DNA from: Laguncularia racemosa | Lineage: Eukaryota > Streptophyta > Magnoliopsida > Myrtales > Combretaceae | Direction of reading: 5' to 3' | DNA: 64,000 bases | NCBI GenBank assembly: GCA_037954665.1 | Contig: JBBMOL010000252.1 | Coordinates: forward strand, 372,001 to 436,000 | Shown: piece by piece, positions 57,501 to 64,000 of the stretch | Layout of the letters: each line of letters opens with the position of its first letter | Numbering within the stretch: the first letter of the stretch is position 1 | The notes under the pieces: model-generated | Databases searched by the model: none | Seen by the model: the letters and a program-made list of their open reading frames with translations, nothing else | Told to the model about the DNA's origin: nothing | Translations under genes and position numbers: made by a program

Positions 57501-60264
57501 GCCAAATGGTGGTGGTTTTCTTGCTTCCTTAGAGTGTTTTCTTTGTGTTTTTGTAAGTAAAATCAAAAGAGGAAGGAAATGGGAGGGTATCATGTGCAGG
57601 TGGGGTAAGTTAAGAGGGATTTAGGTTACTTAAGTTATGGCTTAAACACATTGGTTGATAGAGTTAGTTGGGTAGTATATTTGCTTGATGGTTAAATGAA
57701 TGTTTTGAGTTAAATCAATTGTTTGTCATTTCCATCAGATTTTTAGTCATGTATAAACCCCTACCCTACACTCCCTATGTGTACTTAAATGCTTAATGGC
57801 CCTTGGATCATTTTTGTTATCAAAATGTCTTCCCTTGGATAGCGATTAGTGGTTTAATGGGTGTTTTGTGCCCATAATTTCTTTTGTCCATTGGTCCATC
57901 AATTGAAGGTAATTAAATTAAGGGTCTAATTAAGATATTTTTCAGCTATTTTGATGTGATGGTTACTTAAGTTAATTTGGTGTGTGAAATGGTATTTTTA
58001 CCCCCCTTTCTTATTTATGCCAACTTGGAATTTTTAAGGGGATTTATTTTGCATCAATTGCCTTAGTTTGTTTGATTTATTAGTAGAATTAATTTTTTCT
58101 AAATTATCTTATTTTATATCATTCCTAGGGAAATTTTCTGCATTTGGGGATTTAAATTCGATTAGGTTTTAGTTTAGGCTTTTACAACTTAATTTTAGTT
58201 TCAATGTTTCCTATTGTGACCTTAGAATTTGTTAATTAGTTTAGGATTTAGAATTTCGAATTGAGGCTTTGGGTCAACCTTGGTTAGGGTTTAAGATTCC
58301 TAATATAATATCCCATGATTGAAATTCGTTTAGGGCATTGGTTTATTAAGCTATGGTTATACTAATCGTATCAATTACACTAAAGCAATCCTATATTTAG
58401 AGTTAAGTACTGTATTGACTTTTAGAAGTATTTCCTAATACTTCTACATGACCTATCTTTTGAATTTGAAAATTCTTAGGGTTTACACTAAGTTTTAGGG
58501 ATAAGCTTCCTATTAATCTTTAGAATTATTTTATTTTATTTATTGTTATTTATATATATATATATATATATTCTTATATGTTTTAGCTATATTTATTGTA
58601 CTTCTAACCTTTGCAAGATTTACATAATCAATAGTACTTATGGTGTGTTTAGGCTCGAATCAATTGCCTAATGCAATCACAAAACACATTGGATAACTGC
58701 ATGTGCCAAATAATGTGTGATTTAGTGGTTAAAGTAAGTTTGAGTTCAAATCATTTCCTTATTTGGCTACCTCAATCACATGTTGACACATAACCCACCC
58801 TATAGGCTACCTTACTTAATGTGTTGACTTAGTCCATGGGATAATGGCGAGTTTTGGGTAAAGCTTGGGCTTGTTACTTAAAGGAAATGTCTAAGGGCTT
58901 GTCAATTACCTAATTTGGCAATTTCCATTTGTATGGCGATACCTTACCTAGCCTAAGGCCTGCTTTGGTTGATGCCTCATCATTGTCCATCGAATAATTC
59001 TACCTAGTTGGTTAAACGTTTTGTCAATTGGTTTAAGGTAATGTCAATTGCCGTTTATGGCAACAACATCTTGACATCACAATTTACTTTTTCTTAATGT
59101 GATTCTTTTGTCTAAGGGTTATTTTTTTTGTAGTTAGTTAAAAGTTTTACGTAGTAGTTTAAGGTAAACTCTAAGTTAAACCAACTTACCAACTTTAGTA
59201 ATTTTCCCATTTGCAATAGGTCACTTGTCACATTTCACATTAACTTTTTCAAGATTAAATCTCTACATTTGATTAAAATGACATGGATGCATTAAGGGTG
59301 GTTTGCTATTCTACTATTTTATTGAATAGGTGTGTGCTTTTACTCATTGGTCAATTCACATCTCCCAATTAATTAAGCTAATTAATTTAGTTTAAGGTTA
59401 ATTGGATTAGCTTAGCAAATTGGCAATTCTTAGGACATACTTGCCCTAGGGTTTAGCACCAATTAAGGTGATTATCCTAAGGTTTTACTTTATCAATTTG
59501 GATTGATCAATAGTGCTTGATATTTATTGATGATAGGTGTTACGTATTGGAGTATGTTAGTGCATTTTAGGGTTAGCAATCCTTTTTAAGATTTATTTCA
59601 TGAATTAGAATTTCGATTGTTTAATTTAGGGTTTTCAAATTGGTTTAGGGTTTCAATTATGAATTTAATGTCTTTGATTCGAATTAAGGTTTAAAGTTGC
59701 ATTTTAGACTTTATAAATTGAATTTCGACTTTAAATTTCCATGTTAGGGTTTATGGTTTAAATTAGGATTTTTGTCTTTCATTTTGTGGTTCAAGAATTA
59801 AATTAGGGTTTCAAGTTATTAATTTAGGTTTTTGAATTAAGTTATGGTTTTAAATCATCATTCGAAGGTTTAAGGTTTTTGATTTATTATTATTCTTTTG
59901 CGTTCAGGTTCAAGTTAGAGTTTAATTTATTGTTTTAGTGTTTGCTATTCAAATTAGGGTTTGAGTTGTTGATTTAGGGTTTGTAGGTCAATATAGGGTC
60001 TTGAATTCATATTTTAGGGTTTAGAATTTTACGCTAGGGTTTGAGACATTATTTTACATTTTAGGGATCAATTTAGAAATTTTGTAGAATGTTTTGGGGT
60101 TATTGAACCTAGTCTATAGGTATAGGGCTAAATATTCGATCAATTATAGGAAATGCCTCCAAAATATCTTTCAGCTATTTATATCCTATTTTGAAATTCT
60201 GCGGGGTTTACAATATATATATATATATATATATATTAATGAGAAATGTTTTGTTTTCATAAAT
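54531..60264. other. No gene seen between two SIRE-like LTR starts
   Basis: About 5.7 kb without recognisable coding sequence. Parts near 55.6-56.3 kb look LTR-like. A (TA)n tract lies at 58551-58571. If the flanking LTR starts belong together, this would be a noncoding (LARD-like) interior; otherwise it is unrelated debris. Confidence 0.4.
59570..60060 (+). repeat. Degenerate TTTAGGG/TTAGGGTTT-rich array
   Basis: AGGGTTT-type cores recur irregularly every 20-45 bases (for example near 59629, 59649, 59747, 59806, 59960, 59980, 60020, 60040), mixed with ATTAAGGTTT variants. It resembles the plant telomere unit but lacks contiguous heptamers. Confidence 0.45.
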
Positions 60265-60275
60265 AAGGGGGAGAA
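60265..60275 (+). other. Polypurine tract before SIRE-like LTR
   Basis: AAGGGGGAGAA immediately before the LTR start at 60276. This is the PPT form typical of SIRE-type Copia elements. Confidence 0.65.
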
Positions 60276-60622
60276 TATTAGAATCTCTAAATGACAATTT
60301 TGATGATAATAAAATGATAAAGTGGTTATGTTATGATCTAAAATATTTATTTAAGTATGCATATTATATTAAAAATAATTTTTCATTGATAGTTTGAATA
60401 AGATATTATCAGAAACTTGGTTATAAAGGATTAATACATGATAAAGTTATTTTGGAGACAAGCAAGAACTTTTAGAAACAAGCAAACAAAAGGATGAATA
60501 TGAATTTGTTAAAGGATCAAAAGCTTACTTTTAAAGGAGTTATTGAAAGTTATTGGTACGTAATCTAAGTGGAAAGGGTTTGAAAGAAGTATGTGGCCAA
60601 ACCATTGGAACTCACATGAATT
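60276..60622 (+). repeat. SIRE/Maximus-like 3' LTR, truncated by an Athila-like insertion
   Basis: Starts TATTAGAATCTCTAAATGAC (TG decayed to TA) after a PPT and is collinear with 54331-54530. At 60623 it is interrupted by an LTR beginning TGATAAGG. Confidence 0.6.
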
Positions 60623-62148
60623 TGATAAGGGCATATTCTACTTATATTTTATTATGTGAATCACATTAAATTCTTACTGATACTGTGGAAATTTTAAGGA
60701 AACGGTACTTAATTATGTTTATTGTGCTATTTCAGGTCTTTAAGAGATTAGAGTGCAAACATGAGTAATTTAGAGGAGTTTTAAGCTCTTGAAGGAATGT
60801 TGAGCAAAGGAAACAAGCCACTCATTAACTTACACTATTGGCTTTGAAGATTGGCCTTCAACAACATAATTTAAGCTTGCAAAGTGAAGAAGCAATTAGG
60901 TTGGCTTACTAAGGAAGAATTGCTAGCTTGCATGTGTAAGCCACTAGCTTACTAAGGAAAGGCCGCCAGCCTTAATTATTGACTTACCACTGAAAAGAAG
61001 TCGGCCTTGATGCTAGCTTTGAGAGCCAGTCGCAAGTATTCCTCTGGTTTTGATGAATACTCCTTATGTGAATGATAGGGGGTGAATCTTATCTTTTTCT
61101 TTTGGCATTTTGATGACCTAGAGGGAGTTTTTGAGAGAATTGTGGCTCTAAAATAACATCTTTGCTCAATTGATTCCATGAGAATCATCAAGGAAATGAT
61201 TGTTCTTTGAAGGAGTTGCTAAGTTTGTATTTAGGTATTCTTCTTCTAACAACTTTTAATTTTTATACAATTCAATATTTTTATTTCACTCCCAATTATG
61301 AATTCTATTGTAATGACTCCTTTGATTTGTTATTGTGCTATTAATTCCATGGTGTTCTAAATTTTCTTTGTGGGAAAATGATGAAACCTTAGAAATCCTA
61401 AGATGATGATTATAGTCATATTATAAGATTAATAGGTATGTGGAAAATTCATATTGTAAATCTTATACTATAAATCCTTATTTCTTGTTTGAATTAGGTT
61501 TATAAGAATTTTAATGACTTTGAAGGGAAATTAGGGTTCAATGGGGTTTCTTAATTAGGATTGAATAATAATTATGGAAGCAGTATTATTTTCATCTAAT
61601 TAGAAATTGTCTTAGAGATTAATGCAATATTTTTACTTAATTTCTTATTAAGGAATTAGGAGAAATTAAGTTAGGATATTAGTCAACTATAGAATTGGAA
61701 GATTTATAGTTGAATAATAGAATCCTCTATTAATTTGTCTAGTGGAAGCTAAGAAATTGATTTTGGTGTTTTGAGTTTTTAAAAATTGAGAAAGGATTAA
61801 AGACTCATGAATTCATATGAATATCCACATAGCTAAGAGTTATTATAATATGATGACAATCTAATTTCTGAAGCTAGGGTAGATTCTGTTTCTTGCTCTC
61901 AATTGATATATTCTTACAACAATTCTCTTCTTGTTCTTAGTGCTAATCTAGGTTAATTAGATTAATCAGTAATTAATTAGTTAATTCTCTCAATTATATT
62001 ACCTAGATAATAATAGAATCTGATATAGATCTGGTAATTAATTAATCCTCGTAAACCGACACTCTACTTACTGAAATATTACTTGATCTAACCTAATACA
62101 CTTGTTGGTATAATTCGCTTTTATAAACATATATATTAAAGCAGATCA
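60623..62148 (+). repeat. LTR of the second Athila-like element (1526 bp)
   Basis: TGATAAGGGCATATTC start and GCAGATCA end, then AGTTTT and the PBS, exactly as at the first Athila (GATCA, AGTTTT, PBS). Length matches the first Athila LTR (1496 bp), though the sequence is clearly divergent. Confidence 0.75.
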
Positions 62149-62154
62149 AGTTTT

Positions 62155-62171
62155 TGGTGCCATTGCCAAGA
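62155..62171 (+). other. Degenerate primer binding site, tRNA-Asp type
   Basis: TGGTGCCATTGCCAAGA, against TGGCGCCGTTGCCGGGG in the first Athila. The differences are mostly C-to-T and G-to-A. Confidence 0.75.
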
Positions 62172-62228
62172 TTAACTTAATATTAGACCACCTTCAATTT
62201 TATTATTAATTTAGGCGCATTTTATAAT

Positions 62229-62384
62229 GCATGTCTTGTCTTTTGTTCTCTTTGAAGGTATTTTATGCATAGGAGTTGAAGAGCTAAATTTCTACCACTA
62301 AATCTTGCATGTCTTGTCTTTTGTTCTCTTTGAACGTATTTTATGCATAGGAGTTGAAGCGCTAAATTTCTACCACTAAATCTT
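62229..62384 (+). repeat. 78-bp tandem duplication in the Athila-like leader
   Basis: Copies start at 62229 and 62307 (GCATGTCTTGTCTTTTGTTC) and differ at only two positions. Confidence 0.93.
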
Positions 62385-62450
62385 GAGATAGAATGCACCT
62401 TATACTAATTGAGGAGAGAGATTAGAAGAGGAAGAAGTGTAGGTAGTTAG

Positions 62451-62531
62451 CATGGCAAACAACAACAACAACAACTATTAGATTCAGGGTGCTGCCATAG
62501 CACTTTGAGACTATACAGTACCTACTGTTGC
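62451..62531 (+). pseudogene. Start of Athila-like gag, interrupted
   Basis: ATG at 62451 opens MANNNNNN, a stop, then IQGAAIAL, a stop, and DYTVPTVAN. Related Gags begin with an Asn-rich stretch followed by RTLRDYAVP. The frame is cut near 62532 by the LTR of the next element. Confidence 0.6.
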
Positions 62532-63146
62532 TAATGTGCTGACATATAGAAGGAATCACACAAATATAGATATTTTAAAGATAAATTGCAGTATCCACAA
62601 TTAGGATAACCTAGATATCATGTAAACAACATCCAATTCCTTACTAGATGTAACATACTAGTAGAGGATGGATCAAGCTCAGTTTTGTTGATATAATACA
62701 CAATAATTCCTAGCCTCAACTCACCATAATCAAGAATTGATAAGAGTTGTAAGAATGAGAAGAAAACTCACTCGTGTGTAAGGAAGAAAAATGTCCTAAA
62801 AGCTATCTTTTTGTGTTTCATTACAAAGTATTTATAGTAGTCCACCATATTAAACAAACGTGGACTAAAAATATAAAAGAAACATAAAGCAAATCGGCCA
62901 ATAATGTGTAAGTCGTCTAGGAACTAGCCGCTAGCCTAAGTATGTGCACTACCCTATTAATTGTCTCTAAGTACTGACAAATTTATTTGATTAAAAGTTA
63001 AACAATCATATAAAAAGAATGAAGATACTATGTGAGTTTCTTCGAGTTCCATCTAATCAAGAAGAACTCTCAGTGTAAGACTCTATAGTCCTTTGGTTTT
63101 AGCTTAGGTAATGGATCTTGTTATTAAAATGGTTTGATTCCCATCA
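62532..63146 (-). repeat. 3' LTR of the right-edge chromovirus (~615 bp)
   Basis: On the minus strand it begins TGATGGGAATC at 63146. A TATA box CTATAAATACTTTG lies near 62827-62840. It ends GTCAGCACATTA near 62532, comparable to GCACATCA in the solo LTRs. Confidence 0.7.
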
Positions 63147-63158
63147 TCTCCTTAGGCC
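63147..63158 (-). other. Polypurine tract of the right-edge chromovirus
   Basis: Minus strand GGCCTAAGGAGA just before the TGATGGG LTR start. Short and partly interrupted. Confidence 0.5.
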
Positions 63159-64000
63159 CGTGAAAGATTTGCTCTTAAATCTGATGGGTCTTCATGAAGA
63201 TCTTCTGGTAGGCAAGGTGACAAATCTACAACATTGAATGTAGTAGAAACATCGTGTTCTCCTGGTAATTCCAATCTGTAAGCATTGTTGTTGATGCACT
63301 TCAAACTTTTGAATGGTCTATCTGCTTTAGGTGAAAGTTTATGTGATTTCTTGTGAAGAAACCTATCCTTATTGAGATGAATCCAAACCAAGTTACCTGG
63401 ATTGAAAATTTTGGCTTTCTTGTGTTTGTTACTTTGAAGTTGTTATTGCTCTTGAGTTTTCTTAAGGTATTTAGTTACCTTCTAATGAAGCTTCTGAATC
63501 TCCTAAGAAGGCTCCACTCCACTCCACTTAAACTTTCTTCCTTTACTATGAGTTTAGCTATTAAATCCAATAGAAGTGTAGGAATATAGCCATACAAAAC
63601 TTCAAAGGGGGACTTACAGGTTGAACTATGAGTCGACCTATTGTAAGTAAACTAAATAATAGGGAGGCACAAGTCCCAATCGGTAAGATTCTTGCCAACC
63701 GTTGCTCTCAATAAGGCACCAAGAGTACAACTAACGACCTCTATCTGAGGGTGACAAGATGTACTATATATGAACTTAGTGCCAAGTCGCTTCCAAAGTG
63801 TCTTCCGGAAGAAGTTGAGAAACTTAATGTCTCTATCAAACACTATGCTGTGGCGAACATCATGTAATCTTACAATTTCCTTCACAAAAAGGTTAGGAAT
63901 AAAAAGTGCATCTATTTTGTGGCAAGGTATGAAGTGGGACATTTTACTGAAGCAGTCGACAATTACCATGATGGAGTCTTTGCCTCTCTGTGTCTTGTGA
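63152..64000 (-). pseudogene. Integrase of the right-edge chromovirus, frameshifted and cut by the window end
   Basis: 63652-63969 gives VDCFSKMSHFIPCHKIDALF, VKEIVRLHDVRHSIVFDRDI and LGTKFIYSTSCHPQIEVV, the integrase core with two catalytic Asp regions. The TDGQTE-like motif is partly deleted. After a frame change, 63152-63391 gives MVWIHLNKDRFLHKKSHKL, NNNAYRLELPGEHDVSTTFN and VVDLSPC, the C-terminal GPY/F-side region. The product group is the same as in the nested element at 17522-22867. Confidence 0.85.

Larger units (their letters stand above)
60623..62531 (+). mobile_element. Athila-like element, 5' part (LTR, PBS, leader, gag start)
   Basis: A plus-strand LTR (60623-62148), degenerate tRNA-Asp-type PBS, leader with a 78-bp duplication, and a gag start at 62451. 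It is interrupted about 80 bases into gag by a minus-strand chromovirus. The rest lies beyond the window, if it exists. Confidence 0.75.
62532..64000 (-). mobile_element. Chromovirus (same LTR family as the two solo LTRs), 3' end; continues past the window
   Basis: Minus-strand integrase sequence, PPT and a 3' LTR starting TGATGGGAA, identical in its first nine bases to the solo LTR at 8289-9287. It is inserted into the gag of the Athila-like element. The candidate target site is GTTGC (62527-62531); the partner is outside the window. Confidence 0.75.

Noticed and set aside
63353..63589. Leucine-rich plus frame near the right edge
   Set aside because: Antisense shadow of the chromovirus integrase region on the minus strand.

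Overview
The window is plant nuclear DNA, most likely from a eudicot. The evidence is one recognisable plant gene (an AGP23-type arabinogalactan peptide) and plant-specific transposon lineages: Athila, a Tekay/Del-type chromovirus, a second chromovirus group, SIRE/Maximus-like LTRs, an L1-type LINE tail, and a MULE next to a plant mobile domain. It is AT-rich, gene-poor and full of nested, decayed retroelements, as in pericentromeric or other repeat-rich chromatin. The species cannot be named from the sequence.

Layout. 1-7887: an Athila element on the minus strand, its 3' LTR cut by the window start, with PPT, gag-pro-RT, tRNA-Asp-type PBS and complete 5' LTR. Its pol has lost RNase H and most of integrase by a deletion that kept frame. 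It sits inside a chromovirus RT relic (7888-9680) that also contains a 999-bp solo LTR with a near-perfect target duplication. 9.7-14.1 kb: older LTR debris. 14.19-14.89 kb: a LINE 3' fragment with an RNase H pseudogene and a G-quadruplex-type insert. 14971-29014: a Tekay/Del-type chromovirus on the minus strand with both LTRs, PPT, PBS, gag, PR, RT, RH, IN and a chromodomain-like tail. It is split by a complete plus-strand chromovirus at 17522-22867 with matching LTRs and a perfect TTTAA duplication.

30179-30370 is the AGP23-like gene (minus). 31.5-37.3 kb is a decayed plus-strand MULE transposase followed by a plant mobile domain. 39842-40033 is a small AGP-peptide-like secreted protein. 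41.6-42.7 kb holds a decayed coding stretch I do not recognise. 43.2-48.3 kb is LTR debris with tandem repeats. 50364-51258 is a second solo LTR of the 8289-9287 family with a perfect CTATG duplication. Two SIRE-like LTR starts lie at 54331 and 60276. The second is cut by a plus-strand Athila-like element (60623 onward), which is cut in its gag start by another minus-strand chromovirus (62532 to beyond the window end).

Only the two small secreted-peptide genes look intact. All transposon reading frames carry stops, frameshifts or deletions. Several LTR families independently carry ~62-63 bp arrays or clusters of an inverted ACACG/CGTGT motif, just upstream of the TATA box in two families and downstream of it in two others. 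With the two in-frame pol deletions and the MULE-PMD arrangement, this is the most notable pattern here. All calls are by eye; no database search was run.
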